Source: Synechococcus sp. PCC 7502
GTDB lineage: Bacteria; Cyanobacteriota; Cyanobacteriia; Pseudanabaenales; Pseudanabaenaceae
NCBI RefSeq assembly: GCF_000317085.1
Contig: NC_019702.1
Location: forward strand, 1,518,394-1,582,393
Reading direction: 5' to 3'
DNA length: 64,000 nt
Shown: positions 53,202 through 62,812 of the stretch, piece after piece
How positions within the stretch are numbered: position 1 is the first letter of the stretch
Layout of the letters: the number at the start of each line of letters is the position of its first letter
Position numbers and translations under genes: made by a program
The notes under the pieces: generated by a model
What the model saw: the letters and a program-made list of their open reading frames with translations, nothing else
Database searches by the model: none
Told to the model about the DNA's origin: nothing

Positions 53202-54422
53202 TTAACGGTGAACAAATCGAATGAAAATAAATATCAGCCAAAATACAAAAAACACCAACCCCGCAACTATTGCAAGAATGCTAGATGAGTTTGTGGGTTG
53301 GTTCAAGGAGACCGCCGAAGTCGTATCCGCAGTATTAATGAAGGTATCTTGATCACGAATAATTGCCTGTGGGATCAGGTTCTCTGATTCAGTCCTAACA
53401 TCTGGCATTTGCTTTACGGCTGTACCAATGGCTAAAAACTCAATAATTCCACCACCTAAATTGTAAACATAGGTTTTGATGCCAACCACCTGATCCGCAC
53501 CACAACGACGGGCATCTTCGGCGATATGCTTTAATGCCTCTTCTCTAGCTTCATAAATCAGCGTTGTCAACTCTCTAATTTCACCGCGCACAAAAGATTT
53601 GAAAAATGAGCTGATACCACCTAGCAATCCCAAAGAGTACACTGAAACTCCTAAGACTAGCTGCACAGGCATATATCCTTGGTTAATCAGGTTCCACATT
53701 TCTTCATTAGTTAGATCGCTAGCGATCGGGTTTTGGCGATAAACATCTGGTAGTAGTGGATGATGGGAAGCAGTACCAATCATCACCATTTCTTGCATTG
53801 CGCCCAATGGTAAAATCGATGTCTTGATGCCTACAACTGCATTGGCTCCTACTTCCCGTGCTTCTGATTTGATACGCTGAAGTGCTAGATGACGGGTTTG
53901 ATTAAAAATGCGTGAAAATTCTTTGATCTCTCCCCTAGCAAGACTTTTCAAACTGCCTAATAGACCACCACCAACTCCAATCGAATAGGCGACATTGCCA
54001 AATACAAATTGTTTGGGCGTAAATCCACAATCAAGTTGGCAGTATAGAGCTTGTCCATCAGCTGATGTCGAAAATTCAAAATCTCTTGTTTTTTTGCCTT
54101 CACGATATACACAGGAACCGATCGCTAAAAATTCCACATTTGTACCGTGAAAAATTAGTTCATTAGAAACGCCCGTAATTCCCACGCCGCCGTGATGTTT
54201 AGCTTCTTCAAGCATTCTGGCATAGGCGCGATGCCTACCTTCATGAATAATCTTCGTGATTTGATGAACTTCACCTCCAACTAGAGTTTTCAGTCCCGAA
54301 CCAATACTACTAATCAATCCAAGGGAGATCACACTGTTGCCAATCACTAGATCGCCTGCGGTTAGACCATGTTTTCGCAAACAGAAAATCTCATTGCCTG
54401 ATAACCCTGTAATTACTACCAT
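53202..54422 (-). CDS. Protein with three YbjQ-type (DUF74) domains and a C-terminal membrane helix
   Basis: 406 residues. Three related units carry similar phrases: GDLVIGNSVISLGLISSIGSGLKTL (about 23-47), KQFVFGNVAYSIGVGGGLLGSLKSLARGEI (about 136-166) and VQLVLGVSVYSLGLLGGISSFFKSFVRGEIREL (about 253-286). Each is followed by a helix with ARxMLEEAKHHGGVGI or HIAEDARRCGADQVVGI. YbjQ domains form pentameric rings and are called heavy-metal-binding in databases without firm proof. The tail has a TM helix near 385-402. Possibly a membrane-tied ring by intramolecular repeats. Confidence 0.75.
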   Translation of the reverse strand: MVVITGLSGNEIFCLRKHGLTAGDLVIGNSVISLGLISSIGSGLKTLVGGEVHQITKIIHEGRHRAYARMLEEAKHHGGVGITGVSNELIFHGTNVEFLAIGSCVYREGKKTRDFEFSTSADGQALYCQLDCGFTPKQFVFGNVAYSIGVGGGLLGSLKSLARGEIKEFSRIFNQTRHLALQRIKSEAREVGANAVVGIKTSILPLGAMQEMVMIGTASHHPLLPDVYRQNPIASDLTNEEMWNLINQGYMPVQLVLGVSVYSLGLLGGISSFFKSFVRGEIRELTTLIYEAREEALKHIAEDARRCGADQVVGIKTYVYNLGGGIIEFLAIGTAVKQMPDVRTESENLIPQAIIRDQDTFINTADTTSAVSLNQPTNSSSILAIVAGLVFFVFWLIFIFIRFVHR

Positions 54423-54722
54423 GTCTGTATCCCTTTATAAATTGAATGAATTTTTCTGATTTTTGGATCGCAAGCTGTTACAAAACTTGATACACGTAAG
54501 ATTGGTTAGTGTAACAGAGCTAATATCTCAGGTTAGTATCTAGAAAGTAAATCTATGAAAGCACAACCTTAATTTTGTAACTCCTGAAGGGGAACGCAAG
54601 CAAGGAACTTTTAAAGCAGTTTGGCAGAAATCGCAAATTACCAGATTCTAGAGAACTTGCCCTTAGATATGACAGATCGGGATTCGGTATTTGTGAGGAA
54701 ACTGGAGAAGACAAATATATCA
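54423..54722. other. Intergenic 300 bp, possible decayed gene fragment
   Basis: Between the YbjQ protein and the VapC gene. A short frame at about 54555-54640 reads LNFVTPEGERKQGTFKAVWQ before stop codons, which may be a remnant of a coding region. The rest is AT-rich with no hairpin or repeat I can name. Confidence 0.3.
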
Positions 54723-55124
54723 CTATGAATTTGCTGCCCAAAGGATAGAAATGTCTTGATATTGACTAAACATATTATCAGCCGTCACAATCGTCATATT
54801 TTCTATTTGAGCTTGTGCGATTAAGAGTCTGTCGAATGGATCGCGATGATGTAAAGGCAAAGCCGCAGCTTGGATAGCATGGTTAACTGAAATGTCAAGT
54901 GATCTTGCTCCCAATTGCACCATGCGACTTGATATATAGCTATCTAATGGTTCTGGTAATGGCAACTTGCCGATCGCTACTTTAATACCCATTTCCCACA
55001 CACTTGCCACAGAGAACCACACTTCATTAGCTTCATCAACAATACAAGCGATCGCCTCCTCGCTAAGAAGCTCTGGCTGAGAAAACCACCACAACCAGCA
55101 ATGAGTATCCATTAGAAGTTTCAC
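54723..55124 (-). CDS. VapC-type PIN toxin, second pair
   Basis: 133 residues: MDTHCWLWWF (Asp6), SVASVWEMGIK (Glu), HHRDPFDRLLIAQAQ (Asp pair, near 95) and IVTADNMFSQY (Asp). This is the PIN subfamily that pairs with Phd/YefM antitoxins. Likely a ribonuclease toxin. The start overlaps the antitoxin stop by 4 bp (ATGA), so translation is coupled. Confidence 0.88.
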   Translation of the reverse strand: MKLLMDTHCWLWWFSQPELLSEEAIACIVDEANEVWFSVASVWEMGIKVAIGKLPLPEPLDSYISSRMVQLGARSLDISVNHAIQAAALPLHHRDPFDRLLIAQAQIENMTIVTADNMFSQYQDISILWAANS

Positions 55125-55366
55125 CCTTCACTACCCTCAAATGCTGACAAAATATCTTCTGGCAAAGGAGCGTTAAAGTCTTCAGGCACAATAAACCTTC
55201 CCCGATCTATCCCTAAACTAGCCTTACGATTAGAAGAAGTAGAAAATGGCACTAGCTTAGCCACAGGAATACCTCGATTAGAAATAACAATCTCTTCCCC
55301 AAGTTCTACCCTCGACAAAAGGCGTGAAAGATTGGTTTTAGCCTGATGAATATTAACAGTTTCCAT
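55121..55366 (-). CDS. Phd/YefM-family antitoxin, second pair
   Basis: 81 residues beginning METVNIHQAKTNLSRLLSRVELGEEIVISNRGIPVAKLVP, the typical Phd/YefM N-terminal DNA-binding fold. The tail (DFNAPLPEDILSAFEGSEG) is acidic and would wrap the toxin. It should autoregulate the operon. Confidence 0.9.
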   Translation of the reverse strand: METVNIHQAKTNLSRLLSRVELGEEIVISNRGIPVAKLVPFSTSSNRKASLGIDRGRFIVPEDFNAPLPEDILSAFEGSEG

Positions 55367-55531
55367 ATAAACACACTAGACTAAGTTTATAGACTAAGTT
55401 TAGTATGGTTAATAAATCTTGTAAATGCAAAATCGTCACATATCCTAATGCGATCGCCGTTCGCCATTGGTAGCAAAATTTGAAAAGATGATGGCAGAGG
55501 GCTAAGAATCAGTTACCAGTAAAATTGCAAT

Positions 55532-56356
55532 ATGTTGCAACCCCTAGTTTTTTTAGTAACCATCGGATTAATAATTCTCTGGATTATCTTTCAACCAGTA
55601 ATTTTGGCATTTCAACGCAAACGCATTGCCCAGCAGCCTTTTCCCGAACGATGGTTAGCGATTATTACCCGTAATGTTGCTATTTATCATTACCTAGACC
55701 CCGATCAACAAAAAGAACTGCAAGGACATATTCAGATATTTCTCAAGGAAAAGCAGTTTATTGGATGTCTGGGGCTACTGGTAACTGAAGAAATGAAAAT
55801 TACAATTGCCGCGATCGCTTGTCTATTACTATTCAACAGACGACATACTTACTTTCCCAACTTACGCTCAATTTTGGTTTATCCCAATGCTTATATAGTC
55901 TCGGAAACGATTAGCGATGGATTGCTTTTACAAGAGAGACGAACGATTAGACTTGGGGAGTCATGGACAAAAGATCAGTTAGTTTTAGCATGGGCGCAGG
56001 TCGAGCAAGATATTACCCGATGGCAAGATGGACGTAATGTGGTTTTACATGAATTTGCTCATCAATTAGATCAAGAGGAAGGAAAGACGGCAGGTGTGCC
56101 AATTTTGCTGCGCCAGTCGGATTTTGAGTTATGGGCAAAAGTAATGAGCAAGGCGTATTTAGAGTTATGCGATCGCTTAGAACGGAATAAGAAAACAATA
56201 ATTAATAGCTATGGAGCCACCAGCCCCGCAGAATTTTTTGCAGTTGCCACAGAAACTTTTTTTGAACAACCAATGGCACTAATGAAAGAGTACCCCGATC
56301 TATACTCCCTGTTTGAATACTACTATTACCTCAATCCCGTTGAATGGGGAAAGTAA
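55532..56356 (+). CDS. mtfA: Zinc metallopeptidase, MtfA family (M90)
   Basis: 274 residues. An N-terminal membrane segment (LVFLVTIGLIILWIIFQPVILAF) is followed by the peptidase domain with HExxH in VVLHEFAHQLDQEEG (near 168-182) and a downstream Glu in SPAEFFAVATETFFEQP (near 234). E. coli MtfA is a soluble aminopeptidase affecting the glucose PTS regulator Mlc. Here the N-terminal helix suggests membrane attachment and the substrate is unknown. Confidence 0.88.
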   Translation: MLQPLVFLVTIGLIILWIIFQPVILAFQRKRIAQQPFPERWLAIITRNVAIYHYLDPDQQKELQGHIQIFLKEKQFIGCLGLLVTEEMKITIAAIACLLLFNRRHTYFPNLRSILVYPNAYIVSETISDGLLLQERRTIRLGESWTKDQLVLAWAQVEQDITRWQDGRNVVLHEFAHQLDQEEGKTAGVPILLRQSDFELWAKVMSKAYLELCDRLERNKKTIINSYGATSPAEFFAVATETFFEQPMALMKEYPDLYSLFEYYYYLNPVEWGK

Positions 56357-56780
56357 TTTCGGTAGTGTTATCAAGGAAATGTTCTTTAAAACTTTTACAA
56401 CGTAATGTAAAACTATTTTTGAGCTATTGCTCTGAGTTTCTTTGAGCTACCGAAAACTTAAACTTCTCAAACAAGAGTGCAAACTTAGATTTGTCTATGA
56501 TCACCTTGCCAAGCACATAGTTATCAACACATCCCGTTTATGAAAACCAATACAGTTAAAGACGATTATGATCGATAAATTGCTTCTGTTTTTAGCTGGA
56601 TAACAGGCAACTCAGAAATAGCAATCAAGCATAATCATGAGTTTCTGTATTAGGCGATCGCTAGCTATTCCCAGAAAATAACTAATTTTGCACCTAAAAT
56701 TAAATAACGATTAAATAATGAAACTTTGTAAAGCATGGGTACCAATATCCTCGCGCAATCTCTTACAAAACAAGGCATAG
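56357..56780. other. Intergenic 424 bp, no clear feature
   Basis: AT-rich stretch between mtfA and the monooxygenase-like gene. It has one HIP1 core near 56656 and several short A/T runs. I see no gene, hairpin or repeat strong enough to name. It probably holds the promoter of the downstream gene. Confidence 0.4.
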
Positions 56781-57494
56781 ATGAGATTGATTATGTCCGA
56801 AGCTGTAAATAGTTTTAATGATCCTTCTGTTACAGTTGTGATCTCAAGACGGGTTAAACCCGAATGCAAAGTAGAATTTGAGTCATTTTTATCTGGAATC
56901 GTTAATGCCTGCGGGCAGTTTCAAGGACATTTAGGTACCAACATTTTTCGACCTGTTAATTCCGACGACCCAGAGTATCGCATCATTTTTAAGTTTGATC
57001 GCCTTAGTAATCTTCGGAACTGGGAGAAATCACCAGAACGACAGCACTGGTTTGCCATAGCAGAACCTCTTACGATCAGTCCGCCCCAAATTCAGGTAGT
57101 AACTGGCTTGGAGACTTGGTTTACCCTTCCCGGTAATCCGTCAATTACACCTCCACCTCGATATAAGATGGCTGTGGTGACATGGTTGGCAGTCTTTCCG
57201 TTAATTACTTTGATTTCTGTAGCTCTGAAGCAACTATTGGTGATGCTACCTTTAGTAATCCGTGTGGCAATTATTACGGCGATCGCAGTTCCAACAATGA
57301 CCTATCTCCTTATGCCCCAAATGACCAAATTATTCTCAAGTTGGTTATATCCAATAATAGATATGGCAGATACGGCATCACCTGCAAATAATGAGAATTT
57401 AAAAGTACTAGAAACTAGCCAATTCGCAAACCCACTGCCTAAATTGGAAACTGCTAAAGAAGACCTTGACTTAATTAATCTACGGCAAAGGTAA
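56781..57494 (+). CDS. Antibiotic-biosynthesis-monooxygenase-domain protein with membrane helices
   Basis: 237 residues; the start could also be ATG 56793 (MSEAVNSF). An ABM ferredoxin-like domain covers about 20-115 (SVTVVISRRVKPECKVEFESFLSGIVNACGQFQGHLGTNIF, YRIIFKFDRLSNLRNWEKSPER). Two hydrophobic helices follow (MAVVTWLAVFPLITLISVAL and VIRVAIITAIAVPTMTYLLMP, about 135-190). A transmembrane ABM relative is common in bacteria but uncharacterised. The end overlaps the convergent SIMPL gene by 20 bp. Confidence 0.75.
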   Translation: MRLIMSEAVNSFNDPSVTVVISRRVKPECKVEFESFLSGIVNACGQFQGHLGTNIFRPVNSDDPEYRIIFKFDRLSNLRNWEKSPERQHWFAIAEPLTISPPQIQVVTGLETWFTLPGNPSITPPPRYKMAVVTWLAVFPLITLISVALKQLLVMLPLVIRVAIITAIAVPTMTYLLMPQMTKLFSSWLYPIIDMADTASPANNENLKVLETSQFANPLPKLETAKEDLDLINLRQR

Positions 57495-58239
57495 TGGAAA
57501 CCACGGCGGTAATGTCTTTGTCTATGGTTGCAGTGTTATAGACTCCCCCGCCACTTACTTCTGTGGAAAATCGAGGTGTAATTTGAAAGGCATCGGTTTC
57601 AGCACGACGGACAACACCCACTTTATTCCCAGTTACGGAAGCGATCGCATCGGCACGGGCTTTAGCATTCTTAGCAGCTTCGGCAATCATTTCTACCCGT
57701 AGTTGACTGAGTTGGGTATATAAATATTCTGGTGGCTCAGATACATAGGGAATACCTTCGTTAATTAAATCCGTACTAGATTGCGCTACCTTGGCGATGG
57801 CATTTACATCCTTAGAACTAACTTCAAAGCGCTGGGTCAGCTTGTATGCCAGAGTCTTACCCGTAGGATTACCGTTAATATACTCTGCGATCGCCTCCGT
57901 AGTAATGGCACTGAGACTAAGAGAACTATCACTAATATTCTGGGACTTTAGGTAAGCAAGTACGCGATCGCTTGAGCGTTTTACCTCTTGATAAGCCTGC
58001 GGTAGGGTAGATTGCTGACTAGATACGGAACTGCGCCACACAGCATAATCCGCTTGAATTGGACGTTTCGCCGAACCGATAATGGTTAGGGAATCACTGA
58101 CCCGTAATGACCGCAAAGCTGAACTTCCGACAATTGCTGACCCACTTACTGCGATCGCGATCGCCACCAACCCCCAAAAGACTTGTGGAAACCTGCTAAC
58201 CTGTTTTTGATCTTCTTGATCCTGTGCTTGATTAGACAT
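57475..58239 (-). CDS. SIMPL-domain (DUF541) periplasmic/membrane protein
   Basis: 254 residues. An N-terminal TM anchor (VFWGLVAIAIAVSGSAIVGSSAL, about 23-46) is followed by the SIMPL domain (LTIIGSAKRPIQADYAVWRSSVSSQQSTLPQAYQEVKRSSDRVLAYLKSQNI). The end TIDKDITAVVSITFAVD is typical. SIMPL proteins (YggE/BP26) form ring or channel-like oligomers in the periplasm and help under oxidative stress. Context gives no partner. Confidence 0.85.
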   Translation of the reverse strand: MSNQAQDQEDQKQVSRFPQVFWGLVAIAIAVSGSAIVGSSALRSLRVSDSLTIIGSAKRPIQADYAVWRSSVSSQQSTLPQAYQEVKRSSDRVLAYLKSQNISDSSLSLSAITTEAIAEYINGNPTGKTLAYKLTQRFEVSSKDVNAIAKVAQSSTDLINEGIPYVSEPPEYLYTQLSQLRVEMIAEAAKNAKARADAIASVTGNKVGVVRRAETDAFQITPRFSTEVSGGGVYNTATIDKDITAVVSITFAVD

Positions 58240-58364
58240 AAATTAATTATCTTTCTAACTTTTAGATTAGAGCATTCTCTTAGAACACAGATCGATTTGG
58301 CAAAACCTCTGAACTGCTATATATAGTATGCTAGATATTACATGTAAACTCTCAAGCGATCGCT

Positions 58365-59480
58365 ATGCAGCCTTTTTCTCCTCCCAGTGTAACAGTCCGA
58401 CCTGTGCAGTATCGAGATTTAGAAGCGATTCATCTTTTACAAAATAGTTTTGAAATATCATCTCCTGACTACGCTCCCGACTATGTAGGGCAGATTAATC
58501 AATGGTTTAAGGTGGTGCGCTTTATTAGCTGGCTACCTAACCCTTTGAGCAATCTATTTAGAGCCTATGTTGCTGAAGTAGGTGGACAAATTTTAGGATT
58601 TATTCGTGTATCTCCAGTTAATCACAGCCGTACTACATGGCAGATCGATCAAATTAGTGTCATGACTGGAATTCAACGCCATAATATTGGCACCCAGCTA
58701 ATTCGTCACTGTCTTGAGTCCTGCTGGGAAGCACGCACCTGGATATTAAATGTAGATGTTAACTGCAAAGATGCGATCGCCCTGTATAGACAAAATGGTT
58801 TTCAACCCCTGGCACAAATTACCGACTGGGAAATTCCCTTTGCCTCTCTCCATGAAATTGCCCAAAATCAACAGCCCGATCTGCCCAATCTCTTGCCTGT
58901 GAGTAATGCCGATGCCTTTCTGCTGTACCAACTAGATACTGCTGCCATGCCGCCACAGATTCGCCAAGTTTATGATCTAAGCATCAATGATTTTCGTCAG
59001 AGTCTTGTGGATAAAGCGATCGAACATGGTCAAAATGTCTTAAAGTCAACCCAGCATGTCACGGGCTATGTATACGAACCTCAACGCAAAGCAGCGATCG
59101 GCTATTTTTCCCTAGTTTTACAATCAGCCCAATCAACCCACAACTGTCACCTCACAGTTCATCCCGCCTATACATGGCTATACAAAGAGCTTGTCGCCCA
59201 AATGGCACGCATTATTGATCAAGAAAAAACACCATCCTCTGTACTAGTTTCCTCCGCCGACTATCAACCCGAACGAGAAGCATACCTAGAGCAAATTCAA
59301 GCTACGCGCAAACGTCACTCTATGCTGATGGCAAGGTCGGTATGGCATAAGGTTCGAGAAACTAAACCCGCCTTAGATGCCCTGCAACTATCGAGAATGC
59401 TGACAGGACTCCAACCTGTGCAAAAACCCATTCCAGGTAGAATTGATACACCTCCGTCGGCAAACCCAGATAATCAATAA
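58365..59480 (+). CDS. GNAT-family N-acetyltransferase, long form
   Basis: 371 residues. The GNAT fold lies at about 10-165: VRPVQYRDLEAIHLLQNSF, AYVAEVGGQILGFIRVSPV, WQIDQISVMTGIQRHNIGTQLIRHCLE (acetyl-CoA loop, RHNIGT) and NVDVNCKDAIALYRQNGFQPL. The C-terminal half (170-371) is a second region of unclear fold, perhaps a degenerate GNAT repeat (QPERKAAIGYFSLVLQ-like VYEPQRKAAIGYFSLVLQS). The substrate is unknown. Confidence 0.85.
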   Translation: MQPFSPPSVTVRPVQYRDLEAIHLLQNSFEISSPDYAPDYVGQINQWFKVVRFISWLPNPLSNLFRAYVAEVGGQILGFIRVSPVNHSRTTWQIDQISVMTGIQRHNIGTQLIRHCLESCWEARTWILNVDVNCKDAIALYRQNGFQPLAQITDWEIPFASLHEIAQNQQPDLPNLLPVSNADAFLLYQLDTAAMPPQIRQVYDLSINDFRQSLVDKAIEHGQNVLKSTQHVTGYVYEPQRKAAIGYFSLVLQSAQSTHNCHLTVHPAYTWLYKELVAQMARIIDQEKTPSSVLVSSADYQPEREAYLEQIQATRKRHSMLMARSVWHKVRETKPALDALQLSRMLTGLQPVQKPIPGRIDTPPSANPDNQ

Positions 59481-59502
59481 TCCCAACTAATGATTCATCT
59501 CA

Positions 59503-60879
59503 TCACTTATTCATTTCATCATAAATGGCAGCCGTACTAGGTGATGAGCTAGTTAAAGCTTGGAACACCCAGAATTTAATCAAGCCATCTAAAAATACAG
59601 GCACAGTGGCAATAAAAGCCAAGGTTAAATCTCGGTTTTCTGGTAAGCCAAAATGTACAGAGAAGGTATCGATTAAAACTTCCCAGCCATGACTAGAATG
59701 GTAGCCAACAAAAGTATCAGTTATTACAATGATTAAAAATGCCTTGGCATTATCGTTGAGACCATGAATAGTCTCATCTATGAACTGTTTAATTATTTTT
59801 ACTTCTTTTTTGCCTGTCAGTAAAATAGCGTAAACGACAAATCCTGCGGTCATGTCAGCAAATAAGTTTTGAACTCCTTCTAAGCTTAAGTCTTGATAAA
59901 GCTTATAGATTTCTTGTACTTTTTCTTGCAAAATCTCCTCAACTTTTTGCCCACTTACCTCATCAGGTCTCCCAGAGAGTAAAGCCTGAAACTCGACTTT
60001 TGCCCTTTCTTCTCGGTATTCAGCTAAGGCACGTTCTTCAATTTCTTTACTAAACTGAAACTCAACTTTGTGACGACTTTCCCAACTCTTAACCAGGGGT
60101 TTATACAAAAAGTTTTTAGATACCTGCTGGGTGGAAATAGTAACTACAACCAAAATAATAATAAATCTAATGCCAATATTGATCCGCCGTCGAGTTTGTC
60201 GAGCATCTTGAACTAGTTCTTGTTCGTACTTATCACCAGAGGTAATGTTGCGACGAATTCGTTCTAGGGATTGCAAAATTGAAATCGGCACATAGGTTTG
60301 CTCCACATATTTGGGGGTAAAGTCACTATGCTCAACGCTCATACTTACTGAATTAGCATCTGACTTAATAGGACTTTTGGGTGTATTGTTATGAGTCTTG
60401 GGAGCAATACCTTTAACTCCTTCTAAAAGTTTGGCAGACTGATGACTAGCCGCAGTTTCATTCACAGGCTCAGAAATATTGGCACGATACCTAGATAAAA
60501 TTAGATCGATGAATACTAGCTTCTGTAAAATCGTGGGCGTAGCATACTCTCCATTAGTATTTCCATTACCATTATTTATGGCTTTGACTGGCGGTTTAAT
60601 CGCATCGGATTTTAAAAAGTTGGGAATTCTGGAGCTTAATCGATATTCTGCTAACCTGACATCTATAGTGATCAAAGCATTCTGCAACTGAGTTTGAAAT
60701 AGACTGTAGGTATTATCAGCATAGCCCCAATTTCTGGATATAGGATTACCTTCAAAATAGTCATCTTCTAACTTTTTAACTGCAACTGCGGCTTTGTAGG
60801 CTAGGTCAATTGCTCTTGCGGGAGTATCTTTAACCCAGCGATTTAGGTCAGACCAGAAATTTTTAAATCCACCTTTCAC
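59503..60879 (-). CDS. pxcA: Proton extrusion protein PxcA (CemA/CotA-like)
   Basis: 458 residues. The N-terminal soluble part (WSDLNRWVKDTPARAIDLAYKAAVAVKKLEDDYFEGNPISRNWGY) is characteristic of cyanobacterial PxcA, and a low-complexity linker (about 95-185) follows. The CemA-like membrane domain starts near 235 with FIIILVVVTISTQQVSKNFLY and ends with LIKFWVFQ. PxcA supports light-dependent Na+-linked proton extrusion and inorganic carbon uptake. Length is normal for the cyanobacterial form. Confidence 0.92.
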   Translation of the reverse strand: MKGGFKNFWSDLNRWVKDTPARAIDLAYKAAVAVKKLEDDYFEGNPISRNWGYADNTYSLFQTQLQNALITIDVRLAEYRLSSRIPNFLKSDAIKPPVKAINNGNGNTNGEYATPTILQKLVFIDLILSRYRANISEPVNETAASHQSAKLLEGVKGIAPKTHNNTPKSPIKSDANSVSMSVEHSDFTPKYVEQTYVPISILQSLERIRRNITSGDKYEQELVQDARQTRRRINIGIRFIIILVVVTISTQQVSKNFLYKPLVKSWESRHKVEFQFSKEIEERALAEYREERAKVEFQALLSGRPDEVSGQKVEEILQEKVQEIYKLYQDLSLEGVQNLFADMTAGFVVYAILLTGKKEVKIIKQFIDETIHGLNDNAKAFLIIVITDTFVGYHSSHGWEVLIDTFSVHFGLPENRDLTLAFIATVPVFLDGLIKFWVFQALTSSSPSTAAIYDEMNK

Positions 60880-61085
60880 GATTAATTTAATTCCTTAATT
60901 TTTATTAGTTATTAATTCAGCTATTAATTCTAAATATTTTAGCTATTTGCTATTTTTAAATTTTTCATGGTTTTTAAAATTTGTTTTTACAATCAAGACC
61001 TCTTTGAGCGAAGCTTTATTTATATCAAATTTGCATTAACTATAATTAGCTAGTAACTAGATTATTAAATAGATTAAATTGAATA

Positions 61086-62348
61086 CTAATTAGTTTTAGG
61101 TAGCTGATTATCTGGAAGCTTAATAAATACTAAATTCCCAGAGGTAACACCAGTTAAAATTTGAGTCTGATTATCAATGGTGATCCCAATGGTAACCGCT
61201 TGAAACCGAGGTTTTTGATTTTGATCCGGAGTATATACCCCTGTTTGCCCTTTTTCGGTGGCGATCGCTACGGTCGGTACCAATAGAGCGTTATTAATTC
61301 TTGATCCCAGAAATATGAGATTAGCATTCATCCCTGATTTTAGCTGAGATAAACCCGTATTTAATTTTACCCTAACTTGAAAAGAGGTAACATTCTGCTC
61401 GATTACGGCTTCGGGGGCAATGAGGCGTACCTCTCCCATAAAAGTTTGATCGGGATAGGCATCAGCGATAATTTCTACTTTCTGCCCAATTTTAATTTGA
61501 GCAATATCTACCTCCGGAACTTTTGCCAAGATTTCTAGCCCACTAGCAGCCGAAACAATCGAAGTTGAACTACCCGATCCCACCGCCGACGCAGAGGTTG
61601 TCGGAGTGACAAATGCCCCCACATTGGAAAATTTCTGGGTGATAATGCCATCAAAGGGAGACTTGATAATTGTGTCGTCTAACTGGACTAGTGCCGCATC
61701 TAAGCGGGCTTTTGCTTCTTGTGCTTGTGCTAGAGCTTGGGCAATATCTTCAGGTCTTGAGCCATTTTGCAAAAGTTCCAGTTGCCTTTGCAGTTCGATT
61801 AAGTTGGCGGTGGTTGCTTTTTGATCTGCGAATAATTCATCAAGGCGATCGCGGGTAATTACTCCTTGGTTTGCTAAATCTTGATTGCGGACTAAACGGG
61901 TACGGCTAAGGTTAGCTCTGGCTCTAGCAGATTCTAGTCGAGCTTGGGCAGCAGCAATATCTTCGCGCCGACTACCCGATTGCAATTTATTCAGGTTGGC
62001 TTGGGCATTGGCAAAACTAGCTTGGGCTTGGGCAATTTGGGTTTGAATGCTGCGGTCATCCATTTTGGCAATAATTTGTCCTTTACTAATGCGATCTCCC
62101 TGTTCCACATAAAGCTGTGCCAATTGACCTGCAACTTTAGGACTAAGGTTTACGGTTTGGATCGGTTGAACTATACCACTAGCTCTGATTTTGAGGTTTA
62201 AGGATTTAGAAGTAACAGGAACCGTTAAATCAGTTATATTTTGGGTCTTTTGAGTTTGGGTGAGGGAAAAAGTAGCGATCGCCCCTACTGTAACTAAGCC
62301 TGTAACTATAACAGGTAGCAACCAAGAATTCGGCTTAGAAATTTGCAT
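61086..62348 (-). CDS. HlyD/MacA-type membrane-fusion adaptor
   Basis: 420 residues. N-terminal TM (WLLPVIVTGLVTVGAIATFSL), lipoyl half (LSPKVAGQLAQLYVEQGDRISKGQIIAKMDD, about 68-100) and a coiled coil (about 100-215) with two similar GSRxEDIA repeats (QSGSRREDIAAAQARLESA, QNGSRPEDIAQALAQAQEA). The second lipoyl half (IIKSPFDGIITQKFSNVG) and a beta-barrel follow. Adaptors of this type serve ABC exporters (DevB/MacA) or RND pumps, but no pump gene is in the remaining window. The 205 bp upstream of pxcA separate the two. Confidence 0.87.
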   Translation of the reverse strand: MQISKPNSWLLPVIVTGLVTVGAIATFSLTQTQKTQNITDLTVPVTSKSLNLKIRASGIVQPIQTVNLSPKVAGQLAQLYVEQGDRISKGQIIAKMDDRSIQTQIAQAQASFANAQANLNKLQSGSRREDIAAAQARLESARARANLSRTRLVRNQDLANQGVITRDRLDELFADQKATTANLIELQRQLELLQNGSRPEDIAQALAQAQEAKARLDAALVQLDDTIIKSPFDGIITQKFSNVGAFVTPTTSASAVGSGSSTSIVSAASGLEILAKVPEVDIAQIKIGQKVEIIADAYPDQTFMGEVRLIAPEAVIEQNVTSFQVRVKLNTGLSQLKSGMNANLIFLGSRINNALLVPTVAIATEKGQTGVYTPDQNQKPRFQAVTIGITIDNQTQILTGVTSGNLVFIKLPDNQLPKTN

Positions 62349-62563
62349 TCAGTATTTTATTCCTTTAAGTCTCATATCCATTTTAGCCAAATCTAGATTT
62401 AAAAGGGTTCGGTTCTAGGGCAAAACCCCAATTGAGGACAAAGTTCCAAGTTCTCTTCGTCCGTACTTTATTCTGTAAATCTGAGTGCGTAAGTTCTAAT
62501 TTAAGTGAGTTAAATAAGTGAGTTAAGATAGAAAGCAATTGCAGTTAAGTTGGGGAAAAGTAT

Positions 62564-62812
62564 ATGTGTATTTGCGTCAACTGTCACTATGTCGATCGCT
62601 GTATTACTTACCATGCCGTCGAAGAGCAGCATCAGCAACCCCATTTAACTGCTAGTCCAGATTTTGAGGCAAATTCACCCAGTATAAACGTCAATATTCG
62701 CACCGATAATCAAGGGATTGAGATGGAATGGGATGTGGTGGGCTGTCTCAGCTTTTCTGAAGAACTAGGTAAATGGGCAAAACTCCGCCCTGGTCAGTTA
62801 ATTCCGACTTAA
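62564..62812 (+). CDS. ycf34: Ycf34 family protein
   Basis: 82 residues: MCICVNCHYVDRCITYHAVEEQHQQPHL, with CxCxxCxxxxxC likely to bind a 4Fe-4S cluster, and VNIRTDNQGIEMEWDVVGCLSFSEELGKWAKLRPGQLIPT. Ycf34 is conserved in cyanobacteria and some plastids and was reported to bind an Fe-S cluster and affect photosynthetic electron transport. A good marker for the lineage. The end overlaps the convergent gene by 15 bp. Confidence 0.95.
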   Translation: MCICVNCHYVDRCITYHAVEEQHQQPHLTASPDFEANSPSINVNIRTDNQGIEMEWDVVGCLSFSEELGKWAKLRPGQLIPT

